From JAPOKJ01 sp031421635 (GTDB taxonomy: Bacteria; Pseudomonadota; Gammaproteobacteria; Burkholderiales; Burkholderiaceae_E), in NCBI GenBank assembly GCA_031421635.1, contig JANOPA010000066.1:85221-149220 (forward strand): a DNA stretch of 64,000 nt, read 5' to 3'. Position 1 is the first letter of the stretch. The number at the start of each line of letters is the position of its first letter. The notes under the pieces were generated by a model. That model saw only the letters and a list, made by a program, of their open reading frames with translations, ran no database searches and had not been told where the DNA came from. Shown here piece after piece: positions 51,761-60,418 of this stretch. A program made the position numbers and the translations under genes.

Positions 51761-52269
51761 TCACACGCGAGTATCTGCTACTACCAGCAAATCGAGCCTT
51801 TATTGCATTCACTTTAGCGGCTGCTTTTATTCTTAATATGTTCCCCTGGGGGCGATGGATTGGCGTACCCGACTTTTTAGCCTTAGTACTGGTATTTTGG
51901 AATGTGCATCAGCCGCGCCTGGTCGGACTGGGCATTGCCTTTATTTTCGGCTTGTTGATGGACATTCATAACGGGGCCTTGCTGGGCGAGCATGCGCTGG
52001 CCTACAGCATTCTTTCGTATGGCGCGACAAGCTTGCATCGTCGCGTGCCCTGGTTCGGTACCACGGGCCAAATGCTTCACGTGCTGCCCCTCTTTCTTTT
52101 GGCGCAGTTGAGCACCTTAGTGGTCCGGCTAGCGGTGGGCGCGAAAATGCCAGGCTGGTGGTATTTCTTGGAAAGTTTCGTATGCATCTTGCTCTGGCCC
52201 GTAGCCGAGCGCATGTTACTGGCCCCACAGCGCCGCGCCGTAGCCCGCGATGTGACACGTCCGATCTAA
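51757..52269 (+). CDS. mreD: Rod shape-determining protein MreD
   Basis: A 170-residue inner-membrane protein with about five helices. The LNMFPWG, PDFLALVLVFWNVHQP and GLLMDIHNGALLGEHALAYS segments are characteristic. Overlaps the mreC stop by four bases; links MreC with the PBP2-RodA machinery. Confidence 0.93.
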   Translation: MITREYLLLPANRAFIAFTLAAAFILNMFPWGRWIGVPDFLALVLVFWNVHQPRLVGLGIAFIFGLLMDIHNGALLGEHALAYSILSYGATSLHRRVPWFGTTGQMLHVLPLFLLAQLSTLVVRLAVGAKMPGWWYFLESFVCILLWPVAERMLLAPQRRAVARDVTRPI

Positions 52270-52282
52270 AAGGTTCGTGCCA

Positions 52283-54229
52283 ATGGTAGAAGTCAAAGAC
52301 ACTGGCAAGGAAATCAAGCAGCTCAAGATTCGGCTAGGTCTAGCCATGCTTTTGATCTTACTGTGCTTTGGTGCCTTGGTTGCGCGCTTCGCGTATCTGC
52401 AAATCTATCGCTATAGCGACTTCCATGCTCAGGCTGAAGACAATCGAATCTCGCTAGTTCCAGTGCCTCCCACTCGAGGGTTGATCTTTGATCGCAACGG
52501 GGTTTTGCTGGCTGAGAACGTCTCCGCCTTCACCTTGGAATTGGCGCCGAAACTCATCGACAATCTCGACCGAGTCATCGACCAGCTTGCAGAAATCGTC
52601 GAGATCACCCCGAAAGATCGACGCCGCTTCAAGCGCTTGTTAGAGGACTCCAGAAGTACAGAAACGATCCCGCTCAAAGTACGTTTGAGCGACGAGGAGG
52701 TGGCGAAGTTAGCGGCTCAGCGTTATCGGTTCAAAGGGGTGGATATTAAGGCTCGCCAGTTTCGCAACTATCCACTCGGCGAAACCGGTGCCCACTTACT
52801 TGGCTATATTGGGCGAATCTCACCAGAAGACAAAAAGAAGTTGGACGATTCCGACCTGTCCGCCAATTACGCGGGCTCCTCGCATATGGGGAAAGTCGGT
52901 TTGGAGTTGAGCTATCAAACTCAGTTGCTGGGCCAAGCAGGCTCGGACGAGGTGGAAGTCTCGGCGGGTGGGCGAATCGTGCGCAGCCTTTCCAGAACGC
53001 CCCCCAAGGCTGGATCGAATCTCCATCTTTCGGTCGATATCAAGCTACAAAAACTTGTCGAAGAATGGTTTGGGGAACGCAAAGGCGCCTTAGTCGCCAT
53101 CGACCCCAAAACAGGTGACATCCTAGCGTTTGTCTCAAAGCCGACCTTTGATCCCAATCTATTTGTGGACGGCATTGATACACAGAGCTGGGCCGCCCTG
53201 AATGACGACCCCAATAAGCCAATGCTGAATCGCCCTTTGCGAGGTACCTATCCTCCGGGCTCCACCTACAAGCCCTTCATGGCCATGGCCGCGCTTGAGA
53301 CCGGTGCACGTACTCCCGAGTTCACTATTTTCGATCCCGGATATTTTGCGCTTGGCTCACATCGCTTTCGCGACTCGAAACCCAGCGGACACGGCACGGT
53401 CGATCTCAAAAAGTCTATTGTCGTGTCGAGCGACACCTACTACTATAAAACCGCCTACGAGATGGGTGTCGATGCCATTCACGATTACATGAAACCTCTG
53501 GGGTTTGGTCAAATCACCGGTATCGATCTCGAAAATGAAGTGACCGGGATTCTTCCTTCCACAGCCTGGAAGATGAAGCGTTACAAACAAAAATGGTTGC
53601 CCGGCGAGACTCCGTCGATTGGTATCGGACAGGGCTATAACAGCTTCACTATTTTGCAATTAGCACATGCCACCGGCATTCTGGCCAATGCCGGCACGGT
53701 AATGAAGCCCCATCTAGTTCGCTATGTGGAAGATCCAGTGACGCGCATGCAAACACCGACCGCTAAGGAAACCCACAGAATCAATTTTCGGCCCGAGTAT
53801 CTCGAGCTCGTCAAATCGGCCATGGTCGAAGTGAACCGAGTAGGTACAGGCCGTGTTGCGTTTGCAGGTGCCGAGTATGTGGCGGCCGGAAAGACCGGCA
53901 CGGCGCAGGTCATCGGCATCAAACAGGGTGAGCGTTATGATGCCAAGAAGATCGAAGAGCGCTTTCGAGATCACTCTCTTTTCATGTCTTTCGCACCGGT
54001 CGACAATCCGAGACTGGCGGTTGCCGTGATTGTCGAAAATGGAGGCTTCGGCGCTCAGGCGGCCGCGCCCATCGTACGTAAAGTGTTCGATTATTTTCTG
54101 CTGGGGAAACTTCCCAAAGATCAGGCGCCTATTGTTTTGCCACGTGCGGTGGACGATGCCGATTTACGTGACGTACCGGAAAGTATGGAACCCGAGCCAA
54201 TCAGTGCAGCTGAAGCGGTGCGTCAATGA
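52283..54229 (+). CDS. mrdA: Penicillin-binding protein 2 (elongasome transpeptidase)
   Basis: A 648-residue class B PBP. N-terminal membrane helix at about 20-42, the PBP dimerisation domain (PPTRGLIFDRNGVLLAENV), then the transpeptidase domain with active-site PGSTYKP (SxxK), SSDTYYY (SxD in place of SxN, as in PBP2) and AGKTGTAQ (KTG). The ATG at 52283 has AAAGG upstream; a GTG two codons earlier is less likely. Cross-links lateral peptidoglycan with RodA. Confidence 0.95.
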   Translation: MVEVKDTGKEIKQLKIRLGLAMLLILLCFGALVARFAYLQIYRYSDFHAQAEDNRISLVPVPPTRGLIFDRNGVLLAENVSAFTLELAPKLIDNLDRVIDQLAEIVEITPKDRRRFKRLLEDSRSTETIPLKVRLSDEEVAKLAAQRYRFKGVDIKARQFRNYPLGETGAHLLGYIGRISPEDKKKLDDSDLSANYAGSSHMGKVGLELSYQTQLLGQAGSDEVEVSAGGRIVRSLSRTPPKAGSNLHLSVDIKLQKLVEEWFGERKGALVAIDPKTGDILAFVSKPTFDPNLFVDGIDTQSWAALNDDPNKPMLNRPLRGTYPPGSTYKPFMAMAALETGARTPEFTIFDPGYFALGSHRFRDSKPSGHGTVDLKKSIVVSSDTYYYKTAYEMGVDAIHDYMKPLGFGQITGIDLENEVTGILPSTAWKMKRYKQKWLPGETPSIGIGQGYNSFTILQLAHATGILANAGTVMKPHLVRYVEDPVTRMQTPTAKETHRINFRPEYLELVKSAMVEVNRVGTGRVAFAGAEYVAAGKTGTAQVIGIKQGERYDAKKIEERFRDHSLFMSFAPVDNPRLAVAVIVENGGFGAQAAAPIVRKVFDYFLLGKLPKDQAPIVLPRAVDDADLRDVPESMEPEPISAAEAVRQ

Positions 54230-54249
54230 AGTTGCAGCCTTGAGGGACG

Positions 54250-55356
54250 ATGGATAAGACACCTCTGTGGCAAAGAGTACGGCCCTTTTTAACGGTGTTC
54301 GATCCCACACTGTCCTTCTTTCTTTTCTGCGTGGTGGCCTTGAGTTGTGTGACCATGTATTCCGCAGCGAATGATTTTCCGGGCCGCTTCGATGGCCATG
54401 TGCGAAATTTGTTTATCGCCTTCGTGGTCATGTGGGCCGCGGCGAACTTACCGCCCAACTGGATCAGCCGCTCGGCGGTGCCTATTTACGTGATCGGCGT
54501 ACTGCTTTTATTGGGCGTAGCGTTTTTTGGCGATTCCTCCAAAGGCGCACGACGTTGGCTCAACATTGGCTTCGGCCGCATCCAACCTTCGGAAATTCTA
54601 AAGATCGCCATGCCCCTGATGCTCGCCTGGTATTTTCAAAAGCGCGAAGGCGTGTTGAGCTGGAGCGACTTTTTGCTAGCGACCATTTTGCTCGCGGTTC
54701 CGGTTTTTCTGATTGCACGGCAACCAGATTTAGGCACGGCCATTCTTGTCTTTGCCGCTGGCTTCTTCGTCATTTTTTTGGCGGGTTTGAGTTGGAAGCT
54801 AATCATCGGTCTGGGCGTAAGCGGCATCGCTGCCTTACCCTTGCTGTGGATGGTGATGAAGGACTACCAAAAACAAAGGGTCATGACCTTGATCGATCCT
54901 ACTTCTGATCCGCTGGGCAAAGGCTTCCACATCATTCAATCCACCATCGCGGTGGGTTCCGGAGGAGTGTGGGGCAAGGGTTGGATGGAAGGCACACAAA
55001 CCCATCTTGAGTTCATACCCGAACGCACTACGGACTTTATTTTCGCGGTGTTCAGCGAGGAATTTGGTTTGGTCGGCGCGTGTGTGCTGCTGGCCCTTTA
55101 CCTGGGTATTCTGGCGCGCGGTTTAGCCATCTCAGGCGCCGCCGGTAATATCTTTATGCGGCTACTCGCCGGTGCAATCACGCTGATTTTCTTTACTTAC
55201 GCCTTCGTCAACATGGGCATGGTTTCCGGCATTTTGCCGGTAGTGGGGGTGCCTTTGCCCTTCATGTCCTATGGCGGTACGGCGCTGGTGACTTTGGGAC
55301 TTGGCATGGGCCTGCTGATGAATATTTCGGGTAATCGCAAACTGGTACAGACTTAA
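54250..55356 (+). CDS. rodA: Rod shape-determining SEDS glycosyltransferase RodA
   Basis: A 368-residue polytopic SEDS-family peptidoglycan polymerase with about ten helices. Motifs: GARRWLNIGFGRIQPSEILK, RQPDLGTAILV, PERTTDFIFAVFSEEFG and a C-terminal GVPLPFMSYGGTALV, all typical for RodA. It follows mrdA by 20 bases and is the last gene of the operon. Confidence 0.96.
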   Translation: MDKTPLWQRVRPFLTVFDPTLSFFLFCVVALSCVTMYSAANDFPGRFDGHVRNLFIAFVVMWAAANLPPNWISRSAVPIYVIGVLLLLGVAFFGDSSKGARRWLNIGFGRIQPSEILKIAMPLMLAWYFQKREGVLSWSDFLLATILLAVPVFLIARQPDLGTAILVFAAGFFVIFLAGLSWKLIIGLGVSGIAALPLLWMVMKDYQKQRVMTLIDPTSDPLGKGFHIIQSTIAVGSGGVWGKGWMEGTQTHLEFIPERTTDFIFAVFSEEFGLVGACVLLALYLGILARGLAISGAAGNIFMRLLAGAITLIFFTYAFVNMGMVSGILPVVGVPLPFMSYGGTALVTLGLGMGLLMNISGNRKLVQT

Positions 55357-55372
55357 CCAGCGCTTACCTTCT

Positions 55373-56323
55373 TCATTCTTTGCGAACACGTTGCTTTAAG
55401 ATCTCAAGCGGTGGGCGTTCTGTGAGCGCTTTACCGGTAATCGGCGCTCTGGGCATGGTCGATTCACCCGCTTCTAAAATAAACTCGTAGTCGAGTGAGA
55501 ACCAGGGTACTTGACCTTCTTTTGAGTCGGGTTCAGCGTCATCATGTCGCACAAAATCACCGATGAGTTTTTGAGTCACCGCGAATTGCACATCGCTGTC
55601 CAGATTGGGATCATCGTGGACATATACCTGCGAAAACTGAGTCTTAAAGCCGTCTTTTCGAATAAGGAAATGCAGATGGGCTGGCCGCATATTGTGGCGC
55701 CCCTGCATGCGCAGTAAATCCCCTACCGGCCCACTCACGGGGATGGGGTAGCCGAGAGGCTTAATGCTGCGAAATTTCATTTGCCCTTCCGAATTTGTTT
55801 TAAAGGTTCCGCGTAGATTCATGTCGGCCTGGCTTGGGTCTTGATTCTCATAATATCCAAGACTGGAGCTGTGCCACACATCAACCCACGCATCAGCAAC
55901 GGGCTGGCCAAGCGTATCCAAAACTCTGGCGTGTACCGTAAGTGGGTCTCCTGGTGTCGGGGAGCGAATAATGCTTGCCCCATGGTCTGCAAATGGTGAC
56001 CCGGGTCTCCAGAACGGGCCGAGCAAGTTGGCGGTTGTATACGCTCGACCATGATCGCCATTATTAAGCAAGCACACTAAGGCGGAAATGCCCAAGGAGC
56101 CAGCAGCGAGCACCACCTCGTTGTGAGCTTCATTGCTTGCCTGACCTAGTTTTGCGATGACTGCGCAAACCTGATGGAACTCCGACTCGGTGAGTTCGGC
56201 TTCTCGGACGAAGCCGTGAAGGTGGCGCACTGCGCTCGCCATGATGGCCTCAAAGCGCGGACTCTCTGCACCCTTGAGTTCCCGGAGTACGGCTTCAGTA
56301 ATGTCGCTTTGATTTCGAATCAT
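55373..56323 (-). CDS. Intradiol ring-cleavage dioxygenase (hydroxyquinol/catechol 1,2-dioxygenase type)
   Basis: A 316-residue non-heme Fe(III) dioxygenase. An N-terminal helical domain (residues 1-100) precedes the beta core with LLGPFWRPGSPF, DAWVDVWHSSSLGYY, GYPIPVSGPVGDLL and RPAHLHFLI. The iron ligands are most likely Y158, Y192, H216 and H218. The sequence style (LLGPF...ADHGASI) fits the hydroxyquinol 1,2-dioxygenase branch, which opens benzenetriols to maleylacetate. No maleylacetate reductase gene lies next to it. Convergent with rodA, 16 bases apart. Confidence 0.88.
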   Translation of the reverse strand: MIRNQSDITEAVLRELKGAESPRFEAIMASAVRHLHGFVREAELTESEFHQVCAVIAKLGQASNEAHNEVVLAAGSLGISALVCLLNNGDHGRAYTTANLLGPFWRPGSPFADHGASIIRSPTPGDPLTVHARVLDTLGQPVADAWVDVWHSSSLGYYENQDPSQADMNLRGTFKTNSEGQMKFRSIKPLGYPIPVSGPVGDLLRMQGRHNMRPAHLHFLIRKDGFKTQFSQVYVHDDPNLDSDVQFAVTQKLIGDFVRHDDAEPDSKEGQVPWFSLDYEFILEAGESTMPRAPITGKALTERPPLEILKQRVRKE

Positions 56324-56344
56324 TATGCTTTGGCCTCAAAGGAG

Positions 56345-56369
56345 AAAACCCCTCGCAAGAGGGGCTTTT
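56345..56369 (-). terminator. Intrinsic terminator downstream of terC
   Basis: CCCCTC-loop-GAGGGG with AAAA/TTTT flanks on both sides; on the minus strand the stem is followed by TTTTCTCC. It lies about 45 bases past the terC stop and before the dioxygenase gene, and could act in both directions. Confidence 0.8.
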
Positions 56370-56412
56370 ATCACTTACTCGGATGCATGCGAGATGCAGG
56401 CAATCCAGGAGC

Positions 56413-57102
56413 TTAAATCGCCGTCTCGGCCTTGAGGCTCTTCTTGTACATCAGGTAGGCGATGCCCAGTGTAAAGAGCGTGACTGCGAGCAAGAAAGGG
56501 TACTCCATCGCCTTAAATGGGGAGAGGAACGGTTGAATAACATTTTCGTCCCAGATCATCAGGCCTGCCGTCCATCCCAACAACGCTACACCGATCCAAA
56601 TGACAATTGGAAATCTGGTCATAATTTTAAGGACGATGGTGCTACCAAAAACAACGATCGGAATGCTCAAAATCAGGCCGATAAAGATTAACATCAAATC
56701 GCCATTTGCCGCCGCCGCAACCGCTAGAACATTGTCCAATCCCATTACCGCGTCAGCAATAATGATGGTCTTCATTGCATCCCAGAAAGTGGCTCCAGCT
56801 TTGCCGTGATCGCCCTCGTCATCGCCAGTGTTGACTAACTGAATCGCAATCCAAATCAGTGCCAGCCCGCCGAGGAGCTTCAGGCCCGGAATCTTGAGCA
56901 ACCAAACCACAATCAGCGTCATGATGATACGCATGATGATGGCACCTAAAGTTCCCCAGAGAATGGCCTTCTTCTGATGGACCGGGGGCAGGTTGCGCGC
57001 GGCCATTGCAATGACGATAGCGTTATCGCCAGAGAGCACGAGATTAAGCAGCATGATCGCGCCAAGCGCTGACCAGAACTGCGGAGATGACAGCATTTCC
57101 AT
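56413..57102 (-). CDS. TerC family integral membrane protein (probable manganese exporter)
   Basis: A 229-residue membrane protein with about seven helices. The TerC hallmark LNLVLSGDNAIVIAMAA lies near residue 20, and the second half repeats it as ADAVMGLDNVLAVAAAANGD, with acidic residues inside helices that are thought to bind metal. Family members such as Alx export Mn(II). A yybP-ykoY manganese riboswitch in its leader supports this role, since that RNA turns on expression when Mn is high. Ends before a strong terminator. Confidence 0.92.
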   Translation of the reverse strand: MEMLSSPQFWSALGAIMLLNLVLSGDNAIVIAMAARNLPPVHQKKAILWGTLGAIIMRIIMTLIVVWLLKIPGLKLLGGLALIWIAIQLVNTGDDEGDHGKAGATFWDAMKTIIIADAVMGLDNVLAVAAAANGDLMLIFIGLILSIPIVVFGSTIVLKIMTRFPIVIWIGVALLGWTAGLMIWDENVIQPFLSPFKAMEYPFLLAVTLFTLGIAYLMYKKSLKAETAI

Positions 57103-57164
57103 AATGTTCCAGAATAAAGGGAGGACCTAAAAGGGTGAAAACCCGAAAAGGGAATGACTCAAAA

Positions 57165-57335
57165 ATGAATCAAGGTCTCGCGGACAAACTCGACGATCTG
57201 CACTTCCAGTCGCCTTGCTTGCTGACAACTCCGGACCTTTAAAGCCGTCGTAGGTGAATGATCACTCTGCGATTTCGACCTTATTAATCGTGCTGACGAA
57301 GCTGTCTTCAGATGGGAATCGCTACTCCCCTTGAT
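57165..57335 (-). ncRNA. yybP-ykoY manganese riboswitch in terC leader
   Basis: Read on the minus strand, the leader begins AAGGGGAGTAGCGATTCCC (from 57332), the conserved start of the yybP-ykoY family. It continues with CGTCAGCACGA in the first loop region and ends with CGCGAGACCTTG (57182-57171), the conserved 3' loop. Both metal-binding loop segments are thus present in the known order. A -10-like TAGAAT (57347-57342) lies about 10 bases upstream of its 5' end. The terC ATG is about 65 bases downstream. The rest of the 389-base gap upstream (57348-57491) shows nothing else recognisable. Confidence 0.85.
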
Positions 57336-57491
57336 GTCCGCATTCTAAACCAAGTGGGCCAGGGCACATTGAGCGCGGTCAATTATTAAGTGCAATCCCT
57401 AGTCGTAGCGCTCCATCAATAACTTGACTAAAGTCCTTATCAAAAGGGGCGTAGACGGCCCCCCGCGCCGGACTTGCCCTTGACCCTAGGC

Positions 57492-58484
57492 TTAAACCTT
57501 CAACATAATTTTGCCAATATGACTTGAACTCTCCATCAATGCATGACCCTGAGAAGCGTCAGCCAACTCAAACACTTTATAAATTACAGGCAGCATTTGC
57601 TGGCGTTCAAGTCTCGGCCAAATATGGGTGCGTAAAGCCGCCGCGATGCGTGCCTTTTCTGCGTCGGTGCGCGGTCGTAAGGTTGACCCTGTAAATGTAA
57701 GGCGTTTGAGCATTACTGGCATTAAGTCGAGCTCCATCTTGGAGGGTTGCAAGAAGGCGATCTGCACGATACGTCCTTCTAAAGCAACTGTTTTAAGGTT
57801 ACGAGCGACATAATCACCTCCCACCATGTCGAGGATCAATTGTGGGCCCAGCTTGTTGGTCAGCTCGGCCACCTCAACTACAAAATCTTTCTCACGATAG
57901 TTAATCGCGTGGTCCGCGCCAAGTTTAAGGCACGCCGTAGCCTTATCGGCGCTACCTACAGTCACGATCACCTTGGCACCCCAGGCCTTAGCCATTTGAG
58001 TCGCGGTAATCCCAATGCCAGAGGAGCCTCCATGAATCAAGAGGGTTTCACCGGCTTCGAGGCGGCCCCGCTCAATTACATTCGTCCACACCGTGAAGTA
58101 ATTCTCAGGGAGAGCCGCCGCCTGTAACATGCTCAGGCCTGCGGGTACCGGCAGGACTTGGCCGACGGGCGCACACACGTATTCGGCATACGCTCCCCCA
58201 TTGGTCAAGGCACAAACTTGCGCGCCCAGAGCGACACCCGCCTGACAAAAGGCTGCTGCCTCGGCACCCATAGCCACCACTTCACCTGACACCTCAAGAC
58301 CAATGGTTGGAGAGGCGCCCGGTGGTGGCGGGTACTTACCGCTACGCTGCAAAACGTCGGGGCGGTTGATACCGACGTAAGCGGCCTTGATGAGCACTTC
58401 ATTGGGTTTCGGTTGAGGAATCGGCCCTTGTGAAAGTTTAAGAACCGAAGCATCGCCACCGCTACCGTGGTCGATTAAACGCAT
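57492..58484 (-). CDS. NAD(P)H:quinone oxidoreductase, PIG3/zeta-crystallin type MDR
   Basis: A 330-residue zinc-free medium-chain reductase. The PIG3-type features VGINRPDVLQRSGKYPPPPG, LGLEVSG-like IGLEVSGEV, ALPENYFTVWTNVI and the Rossmann region LIHGGSSGIGITATQMAKAWG are present, and the C terminus ends SSSHIGKIMLKV. The ATG at 58484 is chosen over an upstream TTG (58496). It reduces quinones with NADPH in the cytoplasm. Monocistronic; 190 bases separate it from the TSUP gene. Confidence 0.92.
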   Translation of the reverse strand: MRLIDHGSGGDASVLKLSQGPIPQPKPNEVLIKAAYVGINRPDVLQRSGKYPPPPGASPTIGLEVSGEVVAMGAEAAAFCQAGVALGAQVCALTNGGAYAEYVCAPVGQVLPVPAGLSMLQAAALPENYFTVWTNVIERGRLEAGETLLIHGGSSGIGITATQMAKAWGAKVIVTVGSADKATACLKLGADHAINYREKDFVVEVAELTNKLGPQLILDMVGGDYVARNLKTVALEGRIVQIAFLQPSKMELDLMPVMLKRLTFTGSTLRPRTDAEKARIAAALRTHIWPRLERQQMLPVIYKVFELADASQGHALMESSSHIGKIMLKV

Positions 58485-58674
58485 AGACTTATCCAAAACT
58501 GCACTCCAAACGAAATTAGGGGAACCTAAACGATGCTAGGTTTCAGGTCGCATAGTTTGGCAGATGTTTGGCAGATTTGGAATCAACGCTGTGAGGTACG
58601 TATCGCTCAAACAAAACCATCGTCAAAAGTGAGATGGTGTGCACGTATCAGAGGCTGCATTGTCTTCGAGCTAG

Positions 58675-59520
58675 CTACCAGTATTTCACCAGCATTCTTG
58701 TTGCTACTAAGAATAAGCTCAATGCAAATACCTTCTTGAGCGTTTGTGTCGGTAGGCGATGCGCGAGATTCGCGCCCATCGGTGCGGTTAGCACGCTCAC
58801 CACCACCAGAGCGCACAAGGCCGGCATGAAGACAAAACCCAAATGCGGGTCCGGCAAGCCCGGAATTTTCCAGCCACTTAAAATAAAACCAATCGTCCCG
58901 AACACGGCGACCGGGACGCCGAGCGCTGCGCCTGTTCCCACCGCTGTGCGCATGGGTACCCCAAAGTAAAGCATCAAAGGCACCGTGAGGAAGGTCCCGC
59001 CCGCAGAGACTAAGCCGCAAATGAATCCGATTGGCAAACCGAACAACCACAACCACGGGGTGCTGGGCATGGTTTTTCCGGCGGCGGGTTTCTTCCCAGA
59101 GTAAATTTGGTAGGCCCCGCCATAGACAATTACGACGAAGCCAATCGCCAGCGTTTTTTGTTCAATCCATCCACTCGCAAAAGAGGAGCTCAAGGTACCT
59201 AGGGTCATGGGCAGCACCATGCGCTTCACGATGCTCCAATCGACGGCCCCCTTAATGTTGTGGGAACGAACCGAGGAGCTTGAAGTAAAAATTACTGAAG
59301 CCATACCGGTGGCCAATGCTAAGTGAACGATATGATCTGGCGCGAAATGTTGCGCCGTAAAGATCGCCGAGAGCATGGGGACCAGCATCATGCCTCCACC
59401 AATGCCGAGCAAGCCCGCTAAAAAACCGACGAAGGCGCCAGCCAACAAATACAGACCGAAAAAAACCGGTGAAATTGAAGCGAAAGCGTCAGTGAATGAT
59501 CGTAAGTGAGTCCAGTCCAA
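58675..59520 (-). CDS. TSUP (TauE/SafE) family membrane permease
   Basis: A 281-residue membrane protein with about eight helices and the two TSUP repeats: GFLAGLLGIGGGMMLVPML near residue 35 and GFICGLVSAGGTFLTVPLM near 165. Such proteins export or import sulfite, sulfonates or other anions. The first in-frame start is TTG at 59520, 15 bases after the cupin stop, so both genes are probably in one transcript. Confidence 0.9.
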   Translation of the reverse strand: MDWTHLRSFTDAFASISPVFFGLYLLAGAFVGFLAGLLGIGGGMMLVPMLSAIFTAQHFAPDHIVHLALATGMASVIFTSSSSVRSHNIKGAVDWSIVKRMVLPMTLGTLSSSFASGWIEQKTLAIGFVVIVYGGAYQIYSGKKPAAGKTMPSTPWLWLFGLPIGFICGLVSAGGTFLTVPLMLYFGVPMRTAVGTGAALGVPVAVFGTIGFILSGWKIPGLPDPHLGFVFMPALCALVVVSVLTAPMGANLAHRLPTQTLKKVFALSLFLVATRMLVKYW

Positions 59521-59535
59521 AATGCGCTGCCAGTT

Positions 59536-60105
59536 CTATCGCATGAACCGCTTCACGTAATCTGCGCCGAGGCCGACACCTTCAAAGTGCGCCCGATACT
59601 TTTCAATACGAGTAAACACATCGTCATACCCTAACGTAACACCCATCGGGTCGACATAAATCAGTGCACCATGAACGGTGAATAGCGTAATCATTTCAGT
59701 GCAGTCGTCGGGCACGGTCAGGGTATGAGTTTCACCTGGCGGCTCGAATACATAACTACCGGCCGTGGCTAACCAGTCATGTTCGAGGTAATACCAAGAG
59801 CCCTTGATGACATAGGCATGCACTTGTCCAGAATGCCGGTGGCGCTGAAGGACACCGGACTTCTTGACCTTGAGCAGGTGAACATAAAACCCACCAACCA
59901 CATTGAGGTGAATCGGTCGCGACCAAATGTCCGGGGCAACCGGCGCCCAGAGACGTTCATCATCCTCGGCAAGAATATTGGCTTCCATCATGTCGGCGGC
60001 CATGCCCCAAGGTTGCGGCAAGGCGTAGGGAATCTTGTCCGGCTTGGCCTGCGCGGAGGCTGGCACCGAGTGCTGTAGATCAACAGTTTTTTTTGGTGTA
60101 TTCAT
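59536..60105 (-). CDS. Cupin, 2,4'-dihydroxyacetophenone dioxygenase-like
   Basis: A 189-residue cupin. The metal-binding histidines are in RHRHSGQVHAYVIKG (motif 1), and GETHTL (motif 2). The surrounding WSRPIHLNVVGGFYVHLLKV and SWYYLEHDWLATAGSYVFEPPGE (in parts) match the 2,4'-dihydroxyacetophenone dioxygenase family, which cleaves a C-C bond next to a carbonyl. Enzyme activity is not certain. First gene of a pair with the TSUP permease; the upstream region holds a separate sRNA-like unit on the other strand. Confidence 0.8.
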   Translation of the reverse strand: MNTPKKTVDLQHSVPASAQAKPDKIPYALPQPWGMAADMMEANILAEDDERLWAPVAPDIWSRPIHLNVVGGFYVHLLKVKKSGVLQRHRHSGQVHAYVIKGSWYYLEHDWLATAGSYVFEPPGETHTLTVPDDCTEMITLFTVHGALIYVDPMGVTLGYDDVFTRIEKYRAHFEGVGLGADYVKRFMR

Positions 60106-60135
60106 GGCGTCACGATAACATTTTTCTATCCCCTA

Positions 60136-60164
60136 TTGACGCAGGTATTTCAGAGGCGTACATT
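60136..60164 (+). promoter_or_regulatory. Sigma-70 promoter of sRNA candidate
   Basis: TTGACG (60136-60141), a 17-base spacer, TACATT (60159-60164). It points away from the cupin gene into a hairpin-rich 150-base segment that ends in a terminator. Confidence 0.65.
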
Positions 60165-60170
60165 GAAGTT

Positions 60171-60320
60171 GCTGGCTCTTATTGGCAAAAACCTGAGGAG
60201 GTTCGCCCGTCCCGAAACGTTTCGGGGAACTGTCTGAACACAGTGGGAGTACAGCATCACAGCCACCACTCGTGGCTTAAGGGGCACGGTCCTAAACATC
60301 CGTGCCCCTTTCTCATTTAT
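60171..60320 (+). ncRNA. Candidate small RNA, about 145-150 nt, unrecognised family
   Basis: The transcript predicted from the promoter at 60136-60164 contains an ordered set of hairpins: CCCGAA/TTCGGG (60211-60226), CTGT/ACAG (60230-60243), AGCCAC/GTGGCT with a 5-base loop (60261-60277) and an 11-bp terminator stem AAGGGGCACGG/CCGTGCCCCTT (60279-60310) followed by a T-rich run. An AGGAGG-like purine stretch (60196-60201) is single-stranded. No convincing protein is encoded: the overlapping open frame (60093-60353) starts inside the promoter region and has no ribosome site. It does not match 6S, SRP, tmRNA, RNase P or common riboswitches that I can recall. Confidence 0.6.
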
Positions 60321-60325
60321 TTTTT
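60279..60325 (+). terminator. Intrinsic terminator of sRNA candidate
   Basis: An 11-bp stem (60279-60289 with 60300-60310), 10-base loop, then TCTCATTTATTTTTTTC. The T-rich side is on the plus strand only, so it ends plus-strand transcription, not the convergent restriction gene. Confidence 0.8.
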
Positions 60326-60418
60326 TCACGGCTTAACGAGTATGAGCAGGTAAAGGTTTTGTTGGTCGTTGCGGTGCATTTTTTTAGGGCCAAAGCTGAG
60401 TAGCAAAAAGCAAACGTT

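Noticed and set aside
60279..60325. Terminator of the type III restriction gene
   Set aside because: The T-rich run is on the plus strand only; on the minus strand the stem is followed by mixed sequence.
60093..60353. Open frame of 86 codons as a protein gene
   Set aside because: It starts inside the cupin gene's start region, has no ribosome site, overlaps the promoter/hairpins/terminator of an sRNA-like unit, and its peptide is unlike a protein.
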